A DNA stretch of 64,000 nt from Rhodospirillaceae bacterium. Its GTDB lineage: Bacteria; Pseudomonadota; Alphaproteobacteria; UBA6615. The notes beneath the pieces are model-generated. The model was not told the origin of the DNA and did no database searches. It was given only the letters and a program-made list of their open reading frames with translations. Of this stretch, positions 44,181 through 52,767 are shown piece after piece (the first letter of the stretch is position 1; each line of letters starts with the position of its first letter). The translations under genes and the position numbers were made by a program. The DNA lies in contig JABJEK010000098.1 in NCBI GenBank assembly GCA_018702955.1, positions 38,393-102,392 on the forward strand, given 5' to 3'.

Positions 44181-44347
44181 GGTTTTTCTCCTGCAGGCCG
44201 GTTTTGGGCCGAATGCGGCGCCTAGATAGCAGGCGCGGCGTCCCGACGCCATCCCGCGACGCATACCAAAGCGTGTAATTCGGATTGGCGGATCAGACGG
44301 ATTTCGGCATCATACGCCAATTCGACCCAATCATTCCCAGCTTCACG

Positions 44348-45196
44348 ATGAACACTTTACCCGGGCGCACCCGCATCTTCTCCGATCAGGATTTTCTGCT
44401 CCGCGCCGGCGAAGACCCGGACGCGGGCTTCGTGATCATTACCGGACGTGTCGAGCTGCGCAATGCGGCGGGCACCCTGCTGGGCGACGCCCGCCAGGGT
44501 GATGTCATCGGCGCCGCCAGCCTCCTGTTCGGTGGGCGACAGGATCTGAGCGCCATCGCCGCCGGGCCGGTCGAGGCAGCGATGGTCGATCGGGGCACCG
44601 TCGCCGCAGAACTGTCCCGCAACCCGGATCTGGTCCGAAGCTCGGCGACACAATTGCTCAAGGCCCTGAACCTGGTGCCGGCGGCAGAAACAGGTGCGAA
44701 ACAGCAAGCCGAGCCCTGCGGCGCATTCGATTTCGATACCGATTCCAACGTCGTACCGATCACCGGGAAACGCGCACCCGCCGCAGCACATCCCGGCGAC
44801 ATCGCCGAGATGGGCAGCTGGTCCGCGATCTGGCTCAAGCCCGCCAGCGACGCAACGCGCTCCGGCATGCCCAAGCGCGGCATCAAGATCAACGAGACGC
44901 CCTACGGCGTGGGGCGCAAACCCAAACGCGGCGAGCAGATCCCGCGGACCGACATCATCCTGCAGTTTTCCGACGAGCGGCCCTACAATCTCTCGCGGCA
45001 TCATTTCATGATCGAGCTCGGGCGGCCGGGCCTGATGATCCGCGACGCCGGCAGCCAGCTCGGCACGCTCGTCAACGGCGAGCGGATCGGCCTCGACGAG
45101 CCCCGAAACGCTGTGTCTCTTCACATTGGCGAGAACGCGATTGAGGCCGGCGGCTACGACACACCGTTTCATTTCATCATCGTAATCCTGGCCTGA
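44348..45196 (+). CDS. Cyclic-nucleotide-binding-like and FHA domain fusion protein
   Basis: The 282-residue protein has an N-terminal CRP-like beta-roll (RIFSDQDFLLRAGEDPDAGF, ITGRVELRN, LGDARQGDVIGAASLLFGGR) at about residues 5-105. A Pro/Ala linker follows, then a C-terminal FHA domain (about 190-280) with YGVGRKPKRGE, NLSRHHFMIEL, and GSQLGTLVNGERIG. FHA domains bind phosphothreonine peptides. The ATG at 44348 is used; a TTG extension to 44285 is possible. It lies between divergent hisB and hslV. Its partner is unknown. Confidence 0.8.
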   Translation: MNTLPGRTRIFSDQDFLLRAGEDPDAGFVIITGRVELRNAAGTLLGDARQGDVIGAASLLFGGRQDLSAIAAGPVEAAMVDRGTVAAELSRNPDLVRSSATQLLKALNLVPAAETGAKQQAEPCGAFDFDTDSNVVPITGKRAPAAAHPGDIAEMGSWSAIWLKPASDATRSGMPKRGIKINETPYGVGRKPKRGEQIPRTDIILQFSDERPYNLSRHHFMIELGRPGLMIRDAGSQLGTLVNGERIGLDEPRNAVSLHIGENAIEAGGYDTPFHFIIVILA

Positions 45197-45373
45197 GCGC
45201 GGGTTTTCCGCCTTTGCGGCGATCCGGCAGGGCTTGATCCCCACGGTGCGCGCCCCACATGGAGGGGTCTCGGCCATTGCGCCCACCGCACGGATGCGGC
45301 AGGACTCGGGGCCTTCCCCTGACCGGCCCCTGATGGCCCCCGACCGACCCATTACCAACTGCGGAACGCGACC

Positions 45374-45934
45374 ATGAATAATTTCCAAGCCGACGACCGC
45401 ATCCCATCCTGGCACGGCACCACGATCCTCTCCGTGCGCAAGGGCAACGACGTCGTGATCGCCGGCGACGGGCAGGTCACCCTGGGACAGACCGTGATCA
45501 AGGCCACCGCACGCAAGGTCCGCCCGCTGGGTGACGGCAGCGTGATCGCCGGCTTCGCGGGCGCGACCGCCGATGCGATGACGTTGTTTGAGCGGCTTGA
45601 GACCAAGCTCGAGCAGCATCCCGGCCAGCTCACCCGTGCGTGCGTCGAGCTCGCCAAGGACTGGCGCACCGATCGTTATTTGCGCCGGCTTGAAGCCATG
45701 ATGGCGGTCGCCAGCAAGGAGACCTCGCTCGTGCTGACCGGCACCGGCGACGTGCTGGAGCCCGATGACGGCATCATCGCCATCGGGTCGGGCGGCAACT
45801 ACGCGCTGGCCGCGGCCCGCGCGCTTGTGACCCGCGATGAGCTCACGCCCCGCCAGGTCGCCGAGCAGGCGATGGCCATCGCGGCGGACATCTGCGTCTA
45901 CACCAACACCAACGTGACGATCGAAAGCCTATGA
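45374..45934 (+). CDS. hslV: ATP-dependent protease subunit HslV
   Basis: The 186-residue protein has the catalytic N-terminal Thr after a propeptide: Thr-16 in [14 protein letters not shown]; the first 15 residues should be removed. [17 protein letters not shown] and the [17 protein letters not shown] stretch are typical. HslV is the proteolytic ring of the HslUV complex. Its stop overlaps the hslU ATG by 4 bases. Confidence 0.97.
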   Translation: MNNFQADDRIPSWHGTTILSVRKGNDVVIAGDGQVTLGQTVIKATARKVRPLGDGSVIAGFAGATADAMTLFERLETKLEQHPGQLTRACVELAKDWRTDRYLRRLEAMMAVASKETSLVLTGTGDVLEPDDGIIAIGSGGNYALAAARALVTRDELTPRQVAEQAMAIAADICVYTNTNVTIESL

Positions 45935-47241
45935 GCAATTTTTCCCCCCGCGAGATCGTCTCCGAACTCGACCGCTTCATCATCGGCCAGAACGACGCCA
46001 AGCGCGCCGTCGCCATCGCACTGCGCAACCGCTGGCGACGCCAGCAGCTCACGGGCGACATGCGCGAAGAGGTGCTGCCGAAGAACATCCTGATGATCGG
46101 CCCCACCGGTGTGGGCAAGACCGAAATCTCGCGCCGTCTGGCGCGGCTCGCCAACGCGCCCTTCATCAAGATCGAGGCGACCAAGTTTACGGAGGTCGGC
46201 TATGTCGGCCGCGACGTGGAATCGATCATCCGCGATCTCGCCGAGCAAGCCATTCTCATGACCCGGGAGACCCGCCGCAAGGAAGTCGTCGCCCAGGCCG
46301 AGTTCAACGCCGAGGCCCGCGTGCTCGATGCGCTGGTCGGCGAGAATTCCAGCGAGTCCACACGCGCATCCTTCCGCGACAAGCTCCGCGCCGGCGAACT
46401 CGACGACAAGGAGATTGAAATCCAGGTGGCGGATTCCGGTGCCGGCGGCCTGCCGACCATGGACATACCCGGTATGCCCGGCGGTCAGATGGGGATGATC
46501 AATCTGAACGACATACTGGGCAAGGCGCTCGGCCAGCAGACCAAGCCGCGCAAGATGACCGTCTCGGAGAGTTACGAAGTGCTGATCGCCGACGAGGCCG
46601 ACAAGCTGCTCGATGACGAGAAGCTGGTCCGCGAGGCGCTCAAATCAGTGGAAGACGACGGCATCGTCTTCCTCGACGAGATCGACAAGATCACCGCCCG
46701 CTCGGACCGGCAGGGCGCCGACGTCAGCCGCGAGGGCGTGCAGCGCGACCTGCTGCCGCTGATCGAGGGCACGACCGTTGTCACCAAACATGGTGCTGTA
46801 AAGACCGACCATATCCTGTTCATCGCCTCTGGCGCGTTCCACCTGGCCAAGCCCTCGGACCTGCTGCCGGAGCTCCAGGGCCGGCTGCCGATCCGGGTCG
46901 AGCTGCGCGCGCTCACGCAAGAGGATTTCGGCCGCATCCTGCGCGAGCCGGAGAACAGCCTGATCCGCCAGTATGTGGCGCTAATGGGCACGGAAGGCGT
47001 CACCCTCAACTTCACCGAAGGCGCGATCGACACGCTCGCGGAGATGTCGGCCCAGATCAATCAGTCGGTGGAGAATATCGGTGCGCGGCGTCTGCACACG
47101 GTGCTGGAGCGCCTGCTCGACGAGATCAGCTTCTCTGCCCCCGACCGGGACGGCGAGGAGATTGAGATCGACGAGGCGATGGTCCGGGACCGGCTGGAAG
47201 AGCTCACCAAGAACGCCGATCTGTCGAAGTTCATTCTGTAG
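45931..47241 (+). CDS. hslU: ATP-dependent protease ATPase subunit HslU
   Basis: The 436-residue AAA+ unfoldase shows [22 protein letters not shown] with a substrate pore, Walker [16 protein letters not shown], Walker [12 protein letters not shown] and sensor region [11 protein letters not shown], ending with the HslV-activating DLSKFIL tail. It pairs with HslV. REP-type palindromes begin 28 bases after its stop. Confidence 0.98.
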   Translation: MSNFSPREIVSELDRFIIGQNDAKRAVAIALRNRWRRQQLTGDMREEVLPKNILMIGPTGVGKTEISRRLARLANAPFIKIEATKFTEVGYVGRDVESIIRDLAEQAILMTRETRRKEVVAQAEFNAEARVLDALVGENSSESTRASFRDKLRAGELDDKEIEIQVADSGAGGLPTMDIPGMPGGQMGMINLNDILGKALGQQTKPRKMTVSESYEVLIADEADKLLDDEKLVREALKSVEDDGIVFLDEIDKITARSDRQGADVSREGVQRDLLPLIEGTTVVTKHGAVKTDHILFIASGAFHLAKPSDLLPELQGRLPIRVELRALTQEDFGRILREPENSLIRQYVALMGTEGVTLNFTEGAIDTLAEMSAQINQSVENIGARRLHTVLERLLDEISFSAPDRDGEEIEIDEAMVRDRLEELTKNADLSKFIL

Positions 47242-47268
47242 GCAGGCTACGCGCCCCAGCACCGAGAC

Positions 47269-47395
47269 GAGATGCGCGGATCAAGTCCGCGCATGACGGT
47301 GGAGTGTAAACGCCAACACCATAAGTGTTCGTCATGCTCGGACGCCGCCCTCGCGTCGCGCGCGTTGGCGGACAAACATCATCCGGGTATCTCAA
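47269..47395. repeat. REP/BIME-type palindrome pair 1
   Basis: Copy A: ATGCGCGGA (47272-47280), TCAAG loop, TCCGCGCAT (47286-47294), in GAGAT...ATGACGG context. An inverted second copy is split: CGTCATGCTCGGAC at 47330-47343 and ATCCGGGTATCTCAA at 47381-47395, with a 37-base segment inserted in the middle. The same elements recur at 48263-48405 and 48728-48799. Confidence 0.75.
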
Positions 47396-47471
47396 GCGCA
47401 GGTTTCCCCGCGCCCACTCCTCGTCGTAGAGTAGCGCCAACCAACAACACACGCTTCCTCAGGGGGAAACC

Positions 47472-48257
47472 ATGCAGATACCCACAAAGATCGTCGATCT
47501 ATCGATGGCGCTCGACAACGACACAATTGTCGATCCCGAGATCATGCGCCCGAAGATCCAGTATGTGACCCAGACCGAGAACGCCGAGGCGATGGCCAGC
47601 TTCTTCCCCGGCATGAAAACGGTCGATCTGCCCGACGGCGAGGGCTGGGCCTGGGAGATCGTCACGCTGACGACCCACAACGGCACCCATATCGACGCGC
47701 CGTGGCATTATCATTCCCACGACAAGGACGGGAACCCGATGCAGACCATCGACGAGCTGCCGCTCGACTGGTTCTACCGCCCGGCCGTGAAGTTCGACTT
47801 CCGCGACATGCCCGACGGCTACATCGTCCAGGTGTCCGACATCGAGGCCGAACTCAAACGCATCGACTATGAGCTGCAGCCACTCGACATCGTGCTCGTG
47901 AACACCAGGGCGTCGGAATATTACGGCACGGAAGAATATCTCTCCCGCGGCATCGGCATGGGCCGCGAGGCGACCTTGTTCCTCACCCAGCAGCACGGCG
48001 TGCGGGTCACCGGCATCGACGCCTGGGGCTGGGACGCCCCGTTCTCGCTACAGCAGGAGAGCTATGCCAGGGACCATGACGCGATGAAGGTCTGGCAGGG
48101 CCACTGGGCCGGCATCGAGCAGCCCTATTGCCACATGGAGAAGCTGCTCCATCTGGAGACGCTCCCCGATCACGGCTTCATGGTCAGCTGCATGCCGTGG
48201 AAGATCAAAGGCGCGTCCGGCGGCTGGATCCGCTGCGTCGCGATGATGTTCGACTAG
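47472..48257 (+). CDS. Cyclase family protein (metal-dependent hydrolase, kynurenine formamidase-like)
   Basis: The 261-residue protein carries the cyclase family motif THNGTHIDAPWHYH (His-x-Gly-Thr-His-x-Asp) near residues 73-86. DLSMALDNDTIVDPEIMRP at its N-terminus and ITGIDAWGWDAPF near the C-terminus fit this family, whose members include kynurenine formamidase and isatin hydrolase. It lies between REP pairs 1 and 2 and has AGGGGGA before the ATG. Substrate unknown. Confidence 0.85.
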   Translation: MQIPTKIVDLSMALDNDTIVDPEIMRPKIQYVTQTENAEAMASFFPGMKTVDLPDGEGWAWEIVTLTTHNGTHIDAPWHYHSHDKDGNPMQTIDELPLDWFYRPAVKFDFRDMPDGYIVQVSDIEAELKRIDYELQPLDIVLVNTRASEYYGTEEYLSRGIGMGREATLFLTQQHGVRVTGIDAWGWDAPFSLQQESYARDHDAMKVWQGHWAGIEQPYCHMEKLLHLETLPDHGFMVSCMPWKIKGASGGWIRCVAMMFD

Positions 48258-48262
48258 AAAAC

Positions 48263-48405
48263 GAGATACGCGGATCAAGTCCGCGTATGACGGTTTTGGG
48301 TTGGGCCAACGCCCGGCCCATGCGCGCTACAAACGCACTTGGCGACCAGCGCGCGCCATCAATCCCACCTGCCTGCGTCATGCCCGGACTTGATCCGGGC
48401 ATCTC
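48263..48405. repeat. REP/BIME-type palindrome pair 2
   Basis: Copy A: ATACGCGGA (48266-48274), TCAAG, TCCGCGTAT (48280-48288). Inverted copy: ATGCCCGGA (48380-48388), CTTGA, TCCGGGCAT (48394-48402). The arms of the forward and inverted copies differ (CGCGG versus CCCGG) but are complementary within each copy, and the flanks are identical to those of pair 3. Confidence 0.85.
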
Positions 48406-48435
48406 GGCTAAGGTCTGTCTGAAAGGACGGATCCT

Positions 48436-48723
48436 ATGCCGGGCGGCTGGGTGTACATCGTCACGAACCGGCGTGCCGGCACGCTCTATGTCGGCGTCAC
48501 CTCGGATATCGCACGCCGCGCCTGGGAACACCGCGAGGGCGTCGTCGATGGTTTCACAAACCGCTATCGCCTGAAACGCCTCGTCTACGTCGAGCGCCAC
48601 AACGACATCCGCGATGCGATCCAGCGCGAGAAGACGGTCAAGCACTGGCCACGCCAATGGAAGATCGACCTGATCAAAGCGGCGAATCCTGATTGGAATG
48701 ATCTTTATGACACGCTGGTCTGA
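48436..48723 (+). CDS. GIY-YIG nuclease superfamily protein
   Basis: The 95-residue protein contains the GIY-YIG motif variant WVYIVTNR and LYVGVTSDIARRAWEHREG, then a conserved Asn-rich region FTNRYRLKRLVYVE and the catalytic-pattern Glu in IQREKTVKHWPRQWKIDLI. It is a stand-alone minimal GIY-YIG domain of the YhbQ/URI type. AAAGGA lies about 8 bases before the ATG at 48436. It is flanked on both sides by inverted REP palindrome pairs. Family members cut DNA; the role here is unproven. Confidence 0.88.
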   Translation: MPGGWVYIVTNRRAGTLYVGVTSDIARRAWEHREGVVDGFTNRYRLKRLVYVERHNDIRDAIQREKTVKHWPRQWKIDLIKAANPDWNDLYDTLV

Positions 48724-48727
48724 GCAA

Positions 48728-48799
48728 GAGATACGCGGATCAAGTCCGCGTATGACGTTATTAATTTTTCGTCATGCCCGGACTTGATCCGGGCATCTC
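48728..48799. repeat. REP/BIME-type palindrome pair 3
   Basis: Copy A: ATACGCGGA (48731-48739), TCAAG, TCCGCGTAT (48745-48753). Inverted copy: ATGCCCGGA (48774-48782), CTTGA, TCCGGGCAT (48788-48796). A short AT-rich spacer separates them. The stem sequences are the same as in pair 2, whose forward copy lies about 465 bases upstream. Confidence 0.85.
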
Positions 48800-48824
48800 A
48801 ACTCGGTGCTACGAAGTAACGCCC

Positions 48825-49184
48825 CTAAAACAGATCTCCTCTTAACCGCGCCAAAATCGCCGCGGCGTCCTGGTCCGACAGGTCACGGATGCGTTCGGCG
48901 AGCGTATTGGCGAGCTCCGTGTGGGTCTCGCTGAGGCCCGACGTGTCGACCGTAATCTTGGGATGGGACAGCGCGGCGAGGCGGTGCATCTCTTCGTAGT
49001 CGTCCCAGATCAGGTTGAAATATTCGCAGACCTGCACCACCAGCGCCTCGGACGGGCGGCCCCGGTGGCCGTGTTCCAGCGACGACAGATAGGCCTCGGA
49101 AATCTCCAGATCCGCCGCCATCTTCTTCAGGGTCAGGCCCCGGTCCGCACGATACGCCCTCACCTTGCTGCCGAAAGGCGTCAT
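48825..49184 (-). CDS. XRE-family helix-turn-helix transcriptional regulator
   Basis: The 119-residue protein has an N-terminal XRE helix-turn-helix (VRAYRADRGLTLKKMAADLEISEAYLSSLE, split as GLTLKKMAADLEIS and AYLSSLEHGHRG). A C-terminal helical region (ERIRDLSDQDAAAILARLRG) follows. The ATG at 49184 overlaps the smr stop (ATGA). In related genomes this regulator follows smr and precedes the hslVU/his region; here REP pairs lie next to it. Target genes are unknown. Confidence 0.85.
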   Translation of the reverse strand: MTPFGSKVRAYRADRGLTLKKMAADLEISEAYLSSLEHGHRGRPSEALVVQVCEYFNLIWDDYEEMHRLAALSHPKITVDTSGLSETHTELANTLAERIRDLSDQDAAAILARLRGDLF

Positions 49185-49762
49185 GACCGGTCTCCGCGCT
49201 TGCGGCGCAGCAGCACATAGAACGCGCCGTCGCGGCCATGCTGGGGGCGGGCCGGTGTGAACGCCAAAACATGGGCGCGGCACGGCGGCTGGTTCAGCCA
49301 TTGGGGCAGGCGCTCGCGCAGCACGCCCGTGCCCTCGCGCGACCCGCGTCCGGTGATCACCAGCACACAGCGGTGGCCCCGCGCGGCACTTTCCGTGATG
49401 AACCCGACCACCGCGCCCTGAGCCGCGTCCTGATACATGCCGTGCAGATCGAGCCGCGCCTCGATAGGCAGCTTGCCCCGGCGGAACCGATCGGCGGTGC
49501 GCCGGTCCATGCCCGAAAATTCCCCGGCGGCGAGGTCGGACGGGGGCTTGGGCCGGGCCACAGGTTGGGGTGTGGCGAGCAGGGGCGAAGCAGCCGGCTT
49601 CTTCTTCGCGGTTTTCTTTTTGACCGGGGCGGGTTTCTTCGCCTCGGCTGGTTTCGCAGGCTGCGGGCGTCGCTTCTTCAGAGGCGCGGCATCAGACAAT
49701 GCGCGGCGAAACAAATCCTGATCGTCGTCGTCATTTTCGCCACTGGTGCCGGCCGGTGACAT
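49181..49762 (-). CDS. Smr/MutS2-C-terminal domain endonuclease-like protein
   Basis: The 193-residue protein has a lysine/proline-rich N-terminus and a C-terminal Smr domain (about residues 103-190) with LDLHGMYQDAA and VLVITGRGSREGTGVLRERL. Smr domains nick DNA or RNA in branched structures or stalled-ribosome mRNA. It is 8 bases downstream of lutC and overlaps the XRE gene, so it lies at the end of a long minus-strand transcript starting near tim44. Confidence 0.88.
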   Translation of the reverse strand: MSPAGTSGENDDDDQDLFRRALSDAAPLKKRRPQPAKPAEAKKPAPVKKKTAKKKPAASPLLATPQPVARPKPPSDLAAGEFSGMDRRTADRFRRGKLPIEARLDLHGMYQDAAQGAVVGFITESAARGHRCVLVITGRGSREGTGVLRERLPQWLNQPPCRAHVLAFTPARPQHGRDGAFYVLLRRKRGDRS

Positions 49763-49770
49763 GACCGCGC

Positions 49771-50472
49771 TCAGTCGTCTTCGACGATGACGATGTGCAG
49801 CCGCCGGGGACCGTGCGCTCCCAGCAACAGCGTTTGCTCGATGTCACCCGAACGCGACGGGCCGGTGATGAAGTTCACCGTGCGCGGCGGCAGGCCGCCG
49901 CGATCCGGGTCGGCCGTCAGCTCGCGCACCGCATCGAAAACATCCTCATAGGATTTGACGACCCGGCTGGCCGGCAGCACCACCACATGGGTTTCGGGAA
50001 CGAAATTCAGCGTCGAGGGGTGGGCCGGGCCGGAATACATGGCGAGCGTTCCGGTCTCCGCGACAGCAGAAGGTGCTGACGTGATGCTCACCTGGTCGGG
50101 CTCGTCGGGCACGCCCCGGCGGATTTCGAGCATCGACGTGTCGGCCCAGGGTGCGGCATCCAGATCGGTGTCCGGTGCCATCACCACTTCGGACGGCAGG
50201 TTCGCGCCGCGCAGATACTCGGCGACCGCATCGGGCACCTCGGCCATATCCGACACCCGCGTCGTGGTCGCGAAGACCTTCTGGGCCATGGTCTCGAACA
50301 GATCGACCAGCCCGGCGTGATCCGTGTCGGTGCGCGCGGGCACGATGTTGCGCTTGTGCCCGGCGATCCGGGCCCTAAGAGATTCGGCTGTCGCTTCATC
50401 CACAGGCCCGTCGCGGCCGCGTGAGCGACGCAGGGACGAGAGAATTTGATCTCGATTGCTGTCAGTCGCCAT
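49771..50472 (-). CDS. lutC: Lactate utilization protein C (LutC/YkgG family)
   Basis: The 233-residue protein has the LUD-domain features TSAPSAVAETGTLAMYSGPAHP and VPETHVVVLPASRVVKSYEDVF, then GPSRSGDIEQTLLLGAHGP. It forms part of the LutABC L-lactate-oxidising complex. The ATG at 50472 shares a base with the lutB stop (TGATG); the open frame to 50934 overlaps lutB and is not used. Confidence 0.9.
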   Translation of the reverse strand: MATDSNRDQILSSLRRSRGRDGPVDEATAESLRARIAGHKRNIVPARTDTDHAGLVDLFETMAQKVFATTTRVSDMAEVPDAVAEYLRGANLPSEVVMAPDTDLDAAPWADTSMLEIRRGVPDEPDQVSITSAPSAVAETGTLAMYSGPAHPSTLNFVPETHVVVLPASRVVKSYEDVFDAVRELTADPDRGGLPPRTVNFITGPSRSGDIEQTLLLGAHGPRRLHIVIVEDD

Positions 50473-51917
50473 CACACACGCTCCCCGGAACGCCAGCGGG
50501 ACTGGAAGGTCCGGCCCTGCGGCGCGGGCAGTTCGCGATACTTGGTCCAGCCCTTGGCCAGCGGTACAGAAGACAATCGCCCGCGCTTGCGTCCCATCCA
50601 TGAAAGCATCCGCATCTGCAGGCCGGTCGCCAGCTGATACAGCCGTGGCCGGCGGGCGAAGAACGACCACACGCCGAGGCCGACCCGGACCGAACCCGGC
50701 GAGAGATGGCTCTCGAATTCCCGCTCGCGCCAGTGGCGCATCATCTTCGGCAGCGGGATGTGCATCGGGCACACTTCCTCGCAACGGCCACAGAAGGACG
50801 AGGCGTTCGGCAGGTGGCCGGCCTCGTCGACCCCGATCAGGCCCGGCGACAGGACCGAGCCCATCGGCCCGGGATAGACCCAGCCATAGGCGTGGCCGCC
50901 GACGGACTGATAGACCGGGCAGTGGTTCATGCACGCCCCGCAGCGGATGCAGCGCAGCATCTCCTCGAACTCGGTGCCGAGCATGTCGGTGCGGCCGTTG
51001 TCGAGCAGGATCACGTGATACTGCTCGGGCCCGTCCGGGTCGCCTTCGCGCTTCGGCCCGGTCGAGAGCGTCGTGTAGCTGGAGAATTCCTGGCCCGTCG
51101 CCGAGCGCGCCAGCACCCGCAGGATGGTCGCGGCGTCTTCCAGGGTCGGGACGATCTTCTCGAGGCTCGCCAGCACGATGTGCACCTTCGGGATCAGCTG
51201 CGACAGATCGCCGTTACCCTCGTTGGTGACGATGATCGAGGAGCCGGTCTCGGCGATCAGGAGATTGGCCCCGGTAATGCCGACCTCGGCCTCGAAGTAT
51301 TTCTTGCGCAGGATCGTCCGCGCCTCGTCGAGCAGGCTCAGCGGTTCTTCAAGTACCCGATCCTCATCGAGCTCGGTGTGGTTCTCGCGGAAACTCGCCT
51401 CCACCTGCGCCTTGGTCAGATGCACCGCCGGCGCGATGATGTGGCTCGGCAGCTCGCCGCGCAGCTGGATGATGTATTCGCCGAGATCGGTTTCGATCGG
51501 GCGGATGCCGTCGGCCTCCAGCGCCTTGTTGATCTCGATCTCCTCGCCGATCATCGACTTGCCCTTGTTGACCTGCTTGGCGTCAACCGAGCGGCAGATA
51601 TCGAGGACGATCTGCTGCGCATCCGCGGCCGTGCGCGCCCAGTGCACATGACCACCGGACTCGACGACCTTCTCCTCATAGGCTTCGAGATAGAAATCGA
51701 GATGCTCGAGCGTGTGGTCCTTGATGCCGCGGGCCTGGTCACGCAGGTCATCGAACTCGGGCAGATTGTCCCGCGCCGTCGCCCGGCCATCGACGAAGTG
51801 GCCGCGTGCTTTGTTGAGTGCGGCCTGCAGGTCCTCGTTGGCGAGTTGATCGCGGGCGTTGTTCTTGAAGTTGCGGCTGGTGGAATGAACGGTGGATGAC
51901 GTGGTCATGGCGCTCAC
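50472..51917 (-). CDS. lutB: Lactate utilization protein B (iron-sulfur subunit)
   Basis: The 481-residue protein has an N-terminal LUD domain (ITGANLLIAETGSSIIVTNEGNG) and two ferredoxin motifs CIRCGACMNHCPVYQ and CGRCEEVCPMHIP at about residues 322-395 for [4Fe-4S] clusters, plus the C-terminal lutB extension. It acts in L-lactate oxidation to pyruvate. A GTG at 51917 overlaps the lutA stop by 4 bases; ATG at 51908 is an alternative start. Confidence 0.93.
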   Translation of the reverse strand: MSAMTTSSTVHSTSRNFKNNARDQLANEDLQAALNKARGHFVDGRATARDNLPEFDDLRDQARGIKDHTLEHLDFYLEAYEEKVVESGGHVHWARTAADAQQIVLDICRSVDAKQVNKGKSMIGEEIEINKALEADGIRPIETDLGEYIIQLRGELPSHIIAPAVHLTKAQVEASFRENHTELDEDRVLEEPLSLLDEARTILRKKYFEAEVGITGANLLIAETGSSIIVTNEGNGDLSQLIPKVHIVLASLEKIVPTLEDAATILRVLARSATGQEFSSYTTLSTGPKREGDPDGPEQYHVILLDNGRTDMLGTEFEEMLRCIRCGACMNHCPVYQSVGGHAYGWVYPGPMGSVLSPGLIGVDEAGHLPNASSFCGRCEEVCPMHIPLPKMMRHWREREFESHLSPGSVRVGLGVWSFFARRPRLYQLATGLQMRMLSWMGRKRGRLSSVPLAKGWTKYRELPAPQGRTFQSRWRSGERV

Positions 51918-52687
51918 CCCTTTCCGTCTTGTGGTTCGCCAATCGCGGGTTCATCGCCCATCCCGGCCAGCACTTCGGCGACGTGGCGCACGCGCACATT
52001 GGCCCCATCGCGCTGCAGCTTGCCCGCCATGTTCATCAGGCAGCCCATGTCGCCGGCCAGCAGGGTCTCGGCGCCCGTGGCGACGATCTTTTCCATCTTG
52101 TTGGAGACCATGTTGTTGGAGATATCGGGATACTTCACACAGAAAGTCCCACCGAAGCCGCAGCACACATTGGAATCCTCGAGCTCGCGGAGATGCAAGC
52201 CGTCGACCCCATCCAGCAGGCTTCGCGGCTGGGCATGAATACCCAACTCGCGCAGCCCCGAGCAGCTGTCGTGATAGGTGACCGTGCCTTCGAACGCCGC
52301 TTCAACTTTCTCGATGCTGAGCACATCGGTCAGGAAGGAGATCAACTCATGGGTGCGCGCACCGAGTGCCGTCGCGCGATCCGCCCAGTCCGGGTCGTCG
52401 GCCAGGAGTTCGGGATAGTGCTTCGAGATCATGCCCGCGCACGAACCCGACGGCGCGACCACATAGTCGAATTCCTCGAAGGCCGCGATCACCTGGCGGG
52501 CGATCACGATCGTGTCTTTCCGATCGCCGGAGTTGTAGGCGGGCTGGCCGCAACAGGTCTGCGCCTCGGGCACCTCGACGGTGCAACCGGCGTCTTGCAT
52601 CAACTTCACGGCTGCAAAACCAACGCTCGGGCGGAACAGGTCCACCAGGCAGGTTACGAACAGCGCCACGCGCGGACCGTCGCTCAT
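51914..52687 (-). CDS. lutA: Lactate utilization protein A (CCG-domain subunit)
   Basis: The 257-residue protein has two CCG-type cysteine motifs, EAQTCCGQPAYNSG and DSNVCCGFGGTFCVKYPD, plus FVTCLVDLFRPSVG, which bind an iron-sulfur cluster as in heterodisulfide reductase HdrB and GlcF. AAGGAG precedes the ATG at 52687. lutA-lutB-lutC overlap one another. In this chromosome region they stand between mltA and smr, which are usually adjacent. Confidence 0.93.
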   Translation of the reverse strand: MSDGPRVALFVTCLVDLFRPSVGFAAVKLMQDAGCTVEVPEAQTCCGQPAYNSGDRKDTIVIARQVIAAFEEFDYVVAPSGSCAGMISKHYPELLADDPDWADRATALGARTHELISFLTDVLSIEKVEAAFEGTVTYHDSCSGLRELGIHAQPRSLLDGVDGLHLRELEDSNVCCGFGGTFCVKYPDISNNMVSNKMEKIVATGAETLLAGDMGCLMNMAGKLQRDGANVRVRHVAEVLAGMGDEPAIGEPQDGKG

Positions 52688-52767
52688 CACATTCTCCTTG
52701 ATTTCCATCCTGTTTAGCATATTCCACGCGCCATCCAAGATGGCCGGAAATGACGCTCAACGCGGCG

